Shown here one piece after another: positions 25,306 through 37,650 of a stretch of 64,000 nucleotides of DNA. Origin of the DNA: Thamnaconus septentrionalis (Eukaryota > Chordata > Actinopteri > Tetraodontiformes > Monacanthidae); NCBI GenBank assembly GCA_009823395.1, contig CM020511.1:20380001-20444000 (forward strand), read 5' to 3'. The position numbers and the translations under genes are program-made. Positions within the stretch are counted from its first letter, which is position 1; the number at the start of each line of letters is the position of its first letter. A model generated the notes under the pieces. That model was given only the letters and a program-made list of their open reading frames with translations, made no database searches and had not been told where the DNA came from.

Positions 25306-27946
25306 TTGACGAACAATGTATCGCCAAAAGCGCACCATAACCTCACGACACCATCAACTGTGAATGTTTTGAGCTCAAATCTGACGGGGATAGTAATGAG
25401 CCGTTTTCCATTTTCTCCGCCGCCGCCACGCTGAAACCACCGCGTCAACAATCTCTCTCACATTGTTTGTTCTCGCCACAGAGTGACAGAATCTGGTCTC
25501 GCACATGTGGCACTGGTTTGGTTAAAATAACAACTCCCCAGTGGTATTATGAAAATCTCTCTGTCATGATTTTTACTGCGGCGCTTTAAATGAGAGACAC
25601 TCAAAATTGATTTTTTTTTTTAAGTGTTATTTTATTATGTTATTTTTCCAAGTCTTAATTTTTTCGGATTTCAGTCGGTCAGTCAGGTTTTTTTTTCAGT
25701 CATGATTAATTATTTATCAGCACAATGCCTCACGCTAAAACTGCTGGTTCGACCTTCTGCATATTTAGAATGAGACAAAAACAAGGAGGTGAGACGGTAG
25801 AGTCTCTAATGGGAGTGATCGGAGCCCTCCGTGAGGTCACAAAGAGCTCATTTCCAGAAATGTATTTTTGGGGTGTGCATTCTGAAAAATGGCGCAAGAT
25901 GTAAAGAATTGACTTTTATCACTTGTGGAATTTCACTGACAGGCAACAGAAAACAAGAAAGAAATTAGCAAAGTGCTATTTATATAATGTGGGACCTTTC
26001 AGTTTCAGTTTTGCAGTATTCAATAAGGATTAAATAATGCAGTTTCCATAAGTCTTTAGCTTTACAAAAAAAACACATGCACATAGGAACTTACAAGGGC
26101 CAATGTGTATTTGTTTTTGCGCTGCCACCGCTGCCAAATATGAGCTTTTGCAAATAATCCATTCAGCAAAGTGGTTCAAGACTTGGGGTTTTGTTTTAGA
26201 CACTTTAACAATTGAGATGAAAGAGGGCCCAAAGCTTCCCAGAAAGCAGTGGGCGCCGTGCACCTGCGCTCTGCTGGAGAAATATAAATTGCAAGCAGCG
26301 ACATAAAAATTAAGGGCCTACAAATTTTCTGTATTACCCCGTCTCTCTCGGTTAGCTCGGGAAGACAAAGTCGTTCACAGCACAGTCGACGCATTCTTCA
26401 TCCAGACAAACAATATATTGAAAACAGTCCATATTTATGAAAGGCTGTCAGCAAACGCATGAAAGGCAACAGGTGAATTTTTATGCCCCACTCAGCTATA
26501 AAAAGTCAAACAATAAAGTTTAATGACAGCTTACATAGTTGTTCCTCTTAAGCCTGTGACTATTAATGTTCTATTGTTGCATGTTCCTGCTAAATAAATA
26601 CATATTTCTACAAGAACGTTAAACAGGGAAACCATTACATCTGCAAGGAGGATTAAACAGTTCTAAATACTTCCAATTAGTGTCTGATACTCATCATACA
26701 GGAACATCCTGTTTTTAATTAGTGATTTCCACAGTTGATGCTGAGTGAAGTAGCTCTTGAAACCTTGTCTGTCCAACCACAACATACACAGCAAGAGATA
26801 TCAACATCTTCTTTTATTTCAAATTTTCTACTGGATCAGAAATGAGGGCGGTATTTTTTCATGCCTATCAATCCACCCACGCAAAATCAGCACCCAAACT
26901 TTTGCTTTGATCAAGTGCCCTGGTCAACAATAGAAAGCTTTTTAACTCAACGCTGCAATGATGTGGGGACCTGCAAGCACGAAACTCCAGTTCAAACTTC
27001 TCACTGGGCCCCTGGTTGGTGAGCAGCCGAGCAGCGAATCGTGTTCGAGATATACAAAGAACTCAAGAAGCATTTGAATTACGCCTGTAAAAAGAAAAAA
27101 AAGCACAACCTACAACTTTTCCGACCATACAGCAATACTGCTCGGCAACTGATCCAGGAATAAAGCGGCTCAGCAACGGGACCTCTCTCTCCTCATCACA
27201 GCACAAAACCAGGCCGGCTGGCGGCGAGAGACCGGTAACTTATCCATCAGCGTGAGCCGCATGTTTGTTTATACGGCGAGCGCGAGATAATAACCCAGCG
27301 TCCACGTTACTTACAGCTGCAGTACAAACACTTTGTCATGCAGCATGCCTGCTGCTGCTGCTGCCGCTGCTGCAGCCGAGTGCATGTCACACTCGGCATG
27401 AAAACACTGGCGTGCTACGTGCATGCGTGCCGCTTTCACAGGAAAGCAGACTCATTTGGTAAGGCACAGTCAAAACACCACAGTGTTGTCTTATGCCGAG
27501 CGCTGCTGTTTTCCTAACAGGCCGAGCGAGCCTCACGAGCGGGCCTGGCTGCAGAGCCGGGGAGCCTGGACAGGGTCTCTCTGTCAGAGCCCCCTGCGCT
27601 GCTCTCTGGCTCTGTCACCAGCAGAGGTAGAGCCGGGGGGCCTCACCACTCACCTGGTTCCCTTTGACACCACCAAAACACGGGAAACACAGCTGATCCG
27701 AGAATAGAGGGTCCGAGTCCGAAAATACAGGGTCCGAGTCCGAAAACAAAAAAAAAGGGAAAACTTCAGAAATCCAAGCCGCTTATAAGTCAGCGTCAGC
27801 GTCCTGCCCCTCGTTTTTTTGTTTTTTATCTCGAACGTAGCTGCGATCGGCTTCTTTTTATGATTCTTTTATTGCCGCTGCGGTTTTCAGACTCAATGTG
27901 AATCACTTCACTTACGTCTAGACCTTTTAAATAAATTACCAAAGAA

Positions 27947-27978
<32 letters not shown>

Positions 27979-29399
27979 CAGAAATGGATCTTTTTGCTTC
28001 CTGTTCCTAAAAAGGAGGAGAGGGGTGGCGGGGGGGACTTGATCGTTTCATCACATTTACCAGGAAATTCAAACCAGATGACGCATAAAAACTTTTTCAC
28101 CATTAATTCGTGGGAATTATCTAATAGCTTTCACACTATACGTTATTTGCACTCATGGCGCTTTTCCTTGGAAACGCGGCGCTTTGGGCTCTCATTTGAT
28201 ATCGATGTTTTAGTTTAGCGGGGAGGGGAAACTCGCTTACGCTTTACATTAACTATGTCCTGATGTGTGCGCAGGGACGGATTAGGGCTCCGGCGTTTGA
28301 TTTCAAGGGCGAGTCGGGGGAGGAATTCTCCAGGTAGGGCGCGCATTAGACTTTAAACAATATGGCGAGAAGGAAAGTGGGGTTGGGGTGCCGAGGCACA
28401 CGGGGGGGTGAAAGCAAGCACAAACATGCAAAGCAATTCAACTCTGGCTGCTCCCTGTAGCGCGGGCCTTTGACAGCACAAGTTCAAGGCAGGATCACGG
28501 CAGCCCTGCAGGCGGAGAACACAGCCCTCTTAGACAAAGTTTGCCTTCGACTGTCGCTCTGGAAGTGGATACGTGACCAAAAAACTGCTGAAGTAAAAAA
28601 AAAAAAGAAGAAGAAGAAAAAGAAAGCCTCAAGCCTTATCAATTATCAATTTCTTTCGACAACATGTAAATGCCCTTTTTCACACAACTGTATTGACTAA
28701 CATTAATCTGGCTCGCAAGAAAAATAAAACGTTTTGTTCCCGGAGCTGGAGAGGTCAGGGGGTCATGCATAATATAAATTCTACCAACCTGCAACTTCTT
28801 TTTTGAGGTGAAACGTGCAACAGCTGCTGCAACTAGTGTTGTCGCTCTTTTGCCGTCGCAGCTCCTGCATTTGTGCAGATTGTCAGATCGAGCGTTTCAC
28901 CATCGCCACGTCAATAAGCACGACTGTTTACTGCAACAAACCACCCCACGACTATTTCCCTGTGAATAATGCAGATACGATAAAAGCTATAAAGGCCTGC
29001 TGTCAATTCTAAATAGCAGATGTTCCAAAAGGTTGACTTTAAGGTACGGTCAAATCCAGCCAATTTGTTCTTCTCTCTGACTGAGCCTTTATTTCATTCT
29101 CATCATGGAATTGAATTGCTTTAATTCACAAGGTTTTACTTCAAATTAAATATATATATATATATGTTGGTCAGAATTGACCATTTGTTCCTCAAGATCA
29201 AAAGTCAATCTTTTTCATTCCTGAAGTTTTGTTTCTGCAGTGAAGAAAACTTGACGAATTCAACATGGTTTTTTTCCTCACGTTCTCTCCAACTCGTCAA
29301 CTCGATTCCTCGCGAGTGTTTAGCCACATTTCATAATAACAAATGTCGGAGTCAAATGAACTGAAACACTAACATCATTATCGCCAGCGGGCTTAAAGC
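24999..29399. other. creb5: creb5 5' intron region
   Basis: No coding exon was recognised between the start-codon exon and the CpG-rich 5' end. The region holds a CTG repeat (25246-25302), a repeat terminus at 25985-26000, an A tract at 27949-27977 and a stretch of unique AT-rich sequence at 26400-26800 that could include conserved elements. Any non-coding first exon would lie toward the right. Confidence 0.55.
25246..25302. repeat. (CTG)19 trinucleotide repeat
   Basis: Nineteen uninterrupted CTG units on the plus strand, which are CAG in the creb5 sense direction. They lie in the intron about 250 bp upstream of the start-codon exon, so they would be transcribed as CAG if the transcript starts further upstream. 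Confidence 0.97.
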
Positions 29400-29864
29400 C
29401 CACTTATATCCATGCGTTATTAACGGAGGCGGCCGACAGGGACGCAATAAAAGTGGGAGCACCGTATCGATCAGCTGGGGGGAATGGGGGTCGCGTGACA
29501 AACGCCGCTGTATTGACGGCGCTCGTCACATAAACACGACCAACTAATCAAATGATTAAAAACGTCTCGAACCTTCTGCGGGCGCCGTCAGCACAAAATA
29601 ATAAAGAGGGAAAAGAAAACCTTTCCTGAAAGTAACCCTCAACATCTCGGCGCTTAATCAAATATCGATCGGCCTGCAGGATGACGTAATGTTGGTTGCC
29701 GTGGCTCTTCAAAGAGGACATTTACACGGGAACCGAAACGTCAGTCTTTGATATTTTATATTTCAGTTGCTGACATGACAGCAAAGGAAAAGCACCGGGT
29801 CATCATCATCACCACCATCCTCATCCTCCTCCTGCTGCTGGAGGAGCAGCGGCAGCCGCTCGGC

Positions 29865-29897
<33 letters not shown>

Positions 29898-30720
29898 CCG
29901 GACTATCCCGAGACGGGACAGCCAGGGATGATGGTGATGATGCAAGGATCCAGCGGCGCTCTGAAACCGCTTCCAGCAGAGCGCAGAGGGGGACAAACTC
30001 CCGCACAATCTCCCCGCAAAGCTGCCTCGGCACCTGACAGACCAGACATGCCGAGCAGCGGCACTTGACTCCCGGGGGGCTCAACTTCCAACAAGTCCCG
30101 GGGCAGAGCGGCAGGGACGCGCCGGCGCCGGTGACAACGCGCCTGCTCGGTCAAGTTGAGCCGAAAACGCAGCCAGGAGGAGGAGGAGGAGGAGGCGGAG
30201 GAGGGAGAGAGGAAGCATGAGGTCGACGGGACGACAAAACACGCTGTTGCACGGCAGGAAAAACAAGGAGGACAAAGTAGCAAAAGGCGCGTTTCGAGAG
30301 GAGAGGCGCAACACAAACCTGCAGAGGCGCATGCACGGCCCTCTGCCGCGGCGGCACGGCGGCTCTGGGTGGAGGGTTTACTGTCTTTTCCAAAACTCAC
30401 CAAACCAAGTGTAGAAAACGTGAAGCGGTCGCTCGGAGGAAGAAACCACGTTGGACTGAGGAAAGATTACAATACGATCTATTTAGAGAAGCATAACGTC
30501 ACCCCCCGGGTGACGTCACGTGGGATTCCTGAACTTCTAAATCATTGCGGTCCGCTCGGGAGGCGGCGCGAGAGGGGCGGGGCTTGTGCGGAGCTCGCAC
30601 GCCCAGAGGAAGGCGCGCGCACTCGCGCACGCACGGACAGACGGAACCCGCCCGCTGGACCCCCTGGAGTGGGTGTGGCGCAGAACTGGCTGCTCACTGA
30701 TGACCAATCACACGTTTAAA
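29400..30720 (-). promoter_or_regulatory. creb5: CpG-rich creb5 5' region
   Basis: This is the densest CpG stretch upstream of the first creb5 coding exon, and it lies where a head-to-head partner of jazf1 should start. It contains a consensus CRE (TGACGTCA, 30511-30518) overlapping an E-box (CACGTG, 30517-30522), a half-CRE at 30496-30502 and a CRE-like TGACGTAA at 29682-29689. A minus-strand donor-like GGTTTG/GTGAGT near 30385 could end a non-coding first exon. Confidence 0.5.
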
Positions 30721-30722
30721 AA

Positions 30723-31623
30723 ATTGGGGGCGAGCGTGCGTGTTCATCGCTAGACTTAAAACGCCGGCGGTAAATATAATATCTTCTTTTCTTGCAATAA
30801 GTGCAATTAGTGGATCCTTGCTGGTTCCAAAGAACAAGAGTTCCCCAGGAAATGGCTTTATAGCTGATCAGAAGTCAGAACATTAAAGGCGCCGCTGTTA
30901 GCAGCAGCAGGTCCACTGTCTGACCTGTTTATTCCTCAAGTCCAAAATAGCACCAGAGCAAGCACTTGCCTGGAGCTTTAATTTTCAATAAAATGTGATC
31001 ATGTTAGAAGATCATTTTACATCAGTGTTTACACCTCTTCCAAAATGACTCCAATGACCTTACAGGTGGCTGCACACCTACAGGCTACCTGGCCATTGTT
31101 GAACCAGTCACATAATCAGTCATCGACATGGACTTCATTGGCTGATCGCTCGTTTTGAGATGGAGACGGTCAGGATGAGAGATAGAAAACACACGAGGTC
31201 CCACCTGATATCAAAGGAAGCCATGGGAACCTGTCTGAGCCAAGTGTGAACCGACATCTCGCAGGTTGCTATGAGAGCTCTGTCGTAAAAGCAGTGTTAA
31301 AATGTCTCTTCAGGTCGGATAGGGATTGTGCAGACATGCTTTATGGAGTAATAAATCCCAACCAGGTGGCCCTCTTTCATAGTCTGATCACACTTACTTT
31401 TTTCATCTTGACTTTATCGAAAGTTTTCCCCGAGCGGCGAGCAGCCAGTGAACTATCCACAGCTTCTCTGGCTAGTGAACATAAGAGGCACATTGTTGTG
31501 TGTGAAATGTGTGCCTGCCTTCGCTATAGTGCACGAAGAAGAAGAGATTTAAACAACTTTAAAGTGCAAAGCATTTATGGCGGAGCTGTGTTTGACCCGC
31601 TGGTGCCAACTGGCTGTGCCTTT

Positions 31624-31655
<32 letters not shown>

Positions 31656-33929
31656 ACCTAAGGTGTGGGTGAGGGGGGGGCAGACACAGATAGTGAAGCC
31701 ATCCCCGGCTCCCGCAGATTAATGGCTCGTCACACACACTGAGAGATGTTTACCGCTGGCCAGCGACCACTCCACTGGACGTGCTAAGAGCTCTGTCACT
31801 GAAACAATAACGCAGTCTGAAAAGCCCTCATAACTCAGAGCTCCTCCGCCTCTGTATTTTACCCCGAGCTTTAATCAACGTTTATGACATCCTTTTGTCT
31901 CTTTATTGCCAATATATTTCCCAACCAATCCAAACATTATGCTCCCAGAGGAGCAGACTATTAAGGTTGAAAAGAGCCGATACAGCACGGGTCAGTGACC
32001 CACACTAAAGCAGATTTGATCTATATTATACTAAACCTTTTATTATTATGCCTTTGTGCTTTTGAGAAAGATCACCTTGGGAAGATTATCCCCAGTGAGC
32101 ACGCTTTGTTGCAGCAGGTGCCACGGCTGAAGGGTTGTTTCCTCAAAATTTATCGACAAAATATTAAAAAAACGCTCCTCGATGTTATTATTCCGTTTTG
32201 ACAATTTCAAATGTATGTTGACCTGCTGCTGTATGTTGGCGTCTTGTAGAGATTATGTGTTTTGCACCTGCAGGAGCAAACACATTTTTTGAATTCCGTA
32301 AATGCTGGTACATGTACATTACAATGGTACATTACAATGTATAAATTCTGCAGAGCAAATTGAGATAATTCTCATGTGTCTTGTAATGTAGTTTGCATTG
32401 CAGATTACAGGGGTATTGATAAACTGTCAATTTTACAGTGGATTAAAATAAAGATACAGCAACAAAAGGAATTCAGACGACATGGAGCTGCCAGGGGCCC
32501 ATTTATAAAGTGTGATTTGTCAGATTTATTTGTAATATAGCAGATTCACAAAGATAAGAATGTGGATTTCTTTTAGGCATGGCCAACATTTTTGGCTGTC
32601 ACAGTGTAAACAGAAATGTGCTTCAAGGGGTTTGTCTAACTGTCCAGATTGTCTAGTGTCTTAATGACGAGGTATCACTGTGTTTGATTAAGATCAAGAG
32701 TTCAACAAGTGACTTGTTTAGGAAATAGTGCAGCATAATTTACATTTCAGCATTACAGCACTGGTGAAGTTGCTTATCAAAGTATGCCATGGGGCAGACA
32801 AATATTTATGACAGTTAAGACTCTTTTGTGTTTTATCATATTCTCATCCTCGTTCAGTAGAACTTTAGGTTTTTAATAGGTCGTATGTTTCCAGGTTTGA
32901 TGTTTAAAATGACAACTTTTGGGTTCTGAGGTTTGGGGTTTTTTGAGGGGGAAACTTCAGTGAAACCTGATTCATTTAATACTCTTAAAAAAAAACTGTA
33001 GACCATTATGATGGAACTGAAAGCCTAATTCAACAACACATATGTGCTGTGAGGGTTGCTGTAGATAACCCTGGTGACTCCGCAGCACTCAAACACTCAA
33101 CCTTATACACACGAGGTGGCTGTGGAATGGTGCAGCCTGTCTGATGACTTGTTGCATTTACAAGAGCACCAGATGCTCCTCTATCTACATTTAACACATC
33201 ACTCCTCGTCTCAATTTTGGCTTATATATACATAAAAATGTATTTCGAAGTTACGGCTTGCATTTATCCAGCTGTTGTTCCAAAAGATGTCACAAAAATG
33301 TCTTGGAAAAAATTTAAAGCTTGTCTTTTCAAATTTTAAATAACTGCTTCTCACATTCTTAACTAGTTGAACTTTACCATGGTGTTGTGTCATTTTTAAA
33401 GGCTTAATCAGCACTTACACAGAGAACCAACAGCCTTGACTTCTTTATTTGCTGAGCAACACCGCCACACCGTGGTCGCAACTATTACATCACTACTTGT
33501 TGATTCAATGTGTAACTTATCGAATTAGTCAAGGTATTACTTGTAATTTATAGATCGGATAAACGTTTATAGCAATTGATAATGGCAAGAAGATTATTGA
33601 TTAGATTTTTTTGTTTTAAAATAGATGATCGCCTTCAGCACTCCAAACGACTGAGAAATATAATTGTATCTTTTTTTTTTTTATCGAAGAGTTCTAATTT
33701 TAATGAGCGTTATATTCCAGGTTTTGACCATAATTAAAAATATGAGTTATTTGAATGCAATAAGCCCTCTCACTAAGTTCGTCATAAGTTTGTAAAGCTT
33801 TTAATCACGTCTTGTGTGAATTGTTTCTTTTAGTGTGTTCACAATGCACCATCAGTTTTGTTAGTTAATTGTCTCAGGAAACATTAGATCAGTACAATAA
33901 ACGGCACTGATGGGTGTTTATCATCGCCG
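30723..33929. other. creb5-jazf1 head-to-head intergenic region
   Basis: No exon or RNA gene was recognised in 3.2 kb. A short CT run is at 31622-31654. From about 32.2 to 33.9 kb the DNA is AT-rich and apparently unique, the likeliest place for shared regulatory elements of the two genes. Confidence 0.6.
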
Positions 33930-34307
33930 GGTCCAATCATAGCGACACTTCCGGTTCGGGTCTTCATTTAAACTTTAAAAAGAATCCATGTCGGTGCAAG
34001 TGCACAAACCTTTCTTTTGCAGTGCGACAAATCCGCGCTCTGCAACAGTCAACTCATGAGTGCGTCCGTGTATAATTATTTTTTTTTTGTTGCAACGCGA
34101 GTCTTACTTCCGGTGGCTCCTCCTGCTGCTCTCTGATGCAGCTTGTCACCTCACCGCTCCAGCTGTTCCCACCGCTGCTGCTGCCGCCTGCCTGCCTGCC
34201 CGGGTCGCCGTCACTGCCACCGCTACCACCATCTCCACCCTGCTGCTGCTACTGCTGCTACCTTCTTCCCCTCTTCATTTCTCCACCCTACCAATGCGGC
34301 AGCGACC
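33930..34307 (+). promoter_or_regulatory. jazf1: jazf1 promoter and 5' UTR region
   Basis: The region carries a CCAAT box at 33933-33937 and two identical ETS-type ACTTCCGG motifs at 33947-33954 and 34106-34113. It then becomes CTG/CCG-rich up to the start codon. CpG density rises from here to about 34860. The transcription start itself cannot be read from sequence. Confidence 0.5.
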
Positions 34308-34422
34308 ATGAGCGGAATCGCCGCCGCCTCTTTCTTCTCCAACGCCTGCAGATTCGGGGGCTGCGGGCTGCACTTCGACTCCCTGGCCGAGCTCATCGTG
34401 CACATCGAGGACAACCACATCG
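34308..34422 (+). CDS. jazf1: jazf1 coding exon 1
   Basis: The exon encodes [10 protein letters not shown], then the first C2H2 finger through EDNHI. It ends with the first base of an aspartate codon at a CG/GTAAGC donor. Mammals have Thr rather than Ser at residue 2. Confidence 0.96.
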
Positions 34423-37400
34423 GTAAGCGCCGCCGCCGCCGCTGCAGTGCTGGCTGGCTGGCTGGCTAGCAATGGCCGAGCTCCGCGGCTAGTTAGCCCG
34501 CTAGCACAGCGACTCACTTCCTGCGTCATGACAACCCTGTTGCTAGGTGTGGTGGCGCCTCGGTGGTTTGTCTGTGTTTTACGCGTTCACACGTCCGTGC
34601 TTCGGACACCTTTCGGAGTGACTTGCTACGTGTGTGCGGTGGTTGTGGGGGCAGGGACGCGCCCGGAGCAGGAAGAGCGTCTCCGTCCCTCCGCTCGCTC
34701 GCTCGCGCCGTGCAACTTTTGGTGCGGCGCGCGAGCGAGGGCCCCCGCGCGCACAAACTACCGCTGTACGTACGGAAGCGTCTCGAGTTGCAGCGTGCAC
34801 GAGACACCGGAGCTGTTTGATCATCTGGTCGTGTCGCTGCAAGTCGCTCAGTGGTTGGCTGCGCTGCAAGACACTCCAGCTGTCATGTGTTGCTTTAATA
34901 AGCGTCAAGTCTTATCTCCACACTCCAGCACTAATGCATCTTGTGATTTTTCTCTTGGTTTTGTTTTGTCTTGTTGTTGTTGTTTTTTTTGTTTGTTTGT
35001 TTTAAAGAAAAGTCATGATTCTATAAAAGAAAACGTCTGAATTTGCACAATGTGCCTTGCCACAGCATGTTTCATCATTATTTTTTCCTACGTTAGTCAA
35101 ACAAAAAATGATATCTTGATGAGATGAGATGATAGACTGATTGTTCTCCTCATTGTGAGATCAATCCATCAGCCACTGAAGACAAGTTTGTCTTAAAGGA
35201 CACACTTTAAAACAGCAGTCATGTGTCCAAGTGCTTTCTTAATAAGACATAGCAACAAGAATTCAAAATGCTGAAAGTAAAACACAGGACAATGTAGAGA
35301 GATCAAATTCAGACCATATACACACTGTGTTTCTGGGTGGCAGAGCTGTTTGCTCTGTTAGTTTTTAGGTGCAGCAGCTCAAACTGTGTTCTGTCACCTT
35401 TCATTTTAAGCTCTGCGTGCCGAGCGACCCTAACCAGTGACTGTTGGTCAGTCGATCTGAGATGGAGGGTGCTAATATAATTTTTGTGACAACCGATGAT
35501 GACCTTTCCGTGTTGTGACCATGGAGTTAAAGACAACATCACATTGAAACTGATCCAGACTCGTGTAAATGAGAAGAGAAACAGATAAAAATGGAACTGA
35601 TTCTGGAGCGCTTTATTCAATATTTTACATTGAATGTGGCTGCGGTGTGTTGTTGTGTGTCATGGTCTTAAACATGAAGCCTATTTAAGATGCATCAAAT
35701 TAAACAGTCCGGCAATCATCAGCATATGGTGATGTGTCCTAGACGTGCATGATTGTGTCAGCATACACACAACAGTGTTGGCATACATGCGTGTTGCGTT
35801 TACTGTCCTTGTGATTCACTCTGAGAGTGTCCGAAGTTGCGGTTACAAGAGGTTTATGTTACTCTGATGTTAAACGAGGTGAGCGTTGCTTCATAAACGT
35901 GGCAGGATTAACAGCCCTTAGAATAATTGTATTTCAGGCATTAAAGGGCCTCACTTTATATTTTGACACATTTGGCTCCCACACGTGTTTCCCAATCTAA
36001 TATTTCAGACTGTGAATATTGAAGCTGACAGGGTACAGCTGTCTCTGATGTTCTTGTTTGTTGCATGACTGGCTTTAATATCCCCTGCCTGCTGATTGCG
36101 TGCTTGACATGTGTCCGAGGTGTTAGCCTCAGAAAAAAAACGCCGCCATATGACTTATTGGGGAATAATGAGGCAATTAGTTGGCTCCAACTGGAAAAAC
36201 TTTTGCGTCCGCTGGCCAGTGCCCACTCTGAAAAGTGCGAAGTCTTGCGCGCGGTGCCAAGTGCCTGTGAAGCGTAATTACAGAGCGAGTGCTTTATTTG
36301 GCCTGTCTTCCTCCTCATCTGGTGGCCGGCTGCTTCAAGCACATTCTGCTTTATAATTAGTGACTGGAAAACAGGCCCACATTCTTTGCCCTGTTCTCCT
36401 CCGTCAGCCTGCTGTTCAGAACTGTGACCAGGAGGGGGCGCTGCTCTGCTATTGGTTGAGAAAGGAGCGGTAGGGTTTTCTTTTTTCATTCGAGGTGCGA
36501 CTTGCCTTTAGTATAAGAGTAAATTTAAATTTTCTCACACCATGTAAAATTATAATACTAAATTTGCACTACATAATGGAAAAAAAAATCGAAATATATA
36601 AATACATTTTTTAAAAAGTGGCAGTCAGAAAGGAGACATGTCCATTCTTCACTTCCTTTGCTTTTGCTTCCAGCAATTAGTTTAGTTTTAGTTCATTTAG
36701 TTTATTTTGAACATGTTAAAAATCAAATTAAAAAAGATAAATAAGAAGATGTAAATGTGGGTGCATTCGAGGAACAAAATCAGAATTCAAATAAAGATTT
36801 TTATGTTCAAAAAGGATCAAGAAGAAGTTCAAAAACTTTACCAGTCGTACTCCCTTTTTCTGTCATTTAATATTGTACCAAAAATAATATAAAATATTCT
36901 AATATCGTCTGTGTGTGTGTGTGTGTGTGTGTGTCTGTGTATGTACATAAATATACATATACAATATATACGAATACACACATGGAAACAGATACATGTA
37001 CAAACACATAGACCGACAATAAGCTATCCCAAATGCCTGTGCTACTATAATTGATTCAAGAAACCAGCTCTTTGTGATGTCACAAACTGGCAACAGCCCT
37101 TACAGGTAGTTCAGAGTCGTAGTGGTAGTGGTAGTTCAAGGCTCCTCCACTCAAGAAGTAGACCAAGGTACAGTATAATAAATCAATCTCGTAATGAGTC
37201 AGTAGCTGCGATTCCATGACAGTTTTTAGCAAAATAAAAGCGCTATCACCAGTTTTTTATTGCCATATTTAGGTTTTGCCCAATTCTAGGGGTCATGGAA
37301 AGGCAGCTAGTCGCTGCTTATCATCTCTGCGCAAGTGAAGCTGAAGCTTCATAAGCTGAAAGAACTTGCATGTAGAACGAGCTCAAGAGGACTTGCTAGA

Positions 37401-37554
37401 TGAAAGTGTAGTTGAGCTGAGCTCTCTGGCTGTGTGCGCTGCAGTAGAAGGACTCCAGGCTCTGTGAGGCCATAAAGCCTGTTTACTTTGTCTCCGTGCA
37501 ACCAGAGTGAGCCACTGTGGAACAGAAGCAAATAGTGACCGTGTTGTTTGGGGC

Positions 37555-37650
<96 letters not shown>

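Noticed and set aside
29903..30719. Frames of 166-187 residues in the creb5 CpG-rich region
   Set aside because: Stop-poor GC-rich DNA gives long frames by chance on both strands. No match to the mammalian creb5 alternative N-terminus (MIYEESK) was found in any of them.
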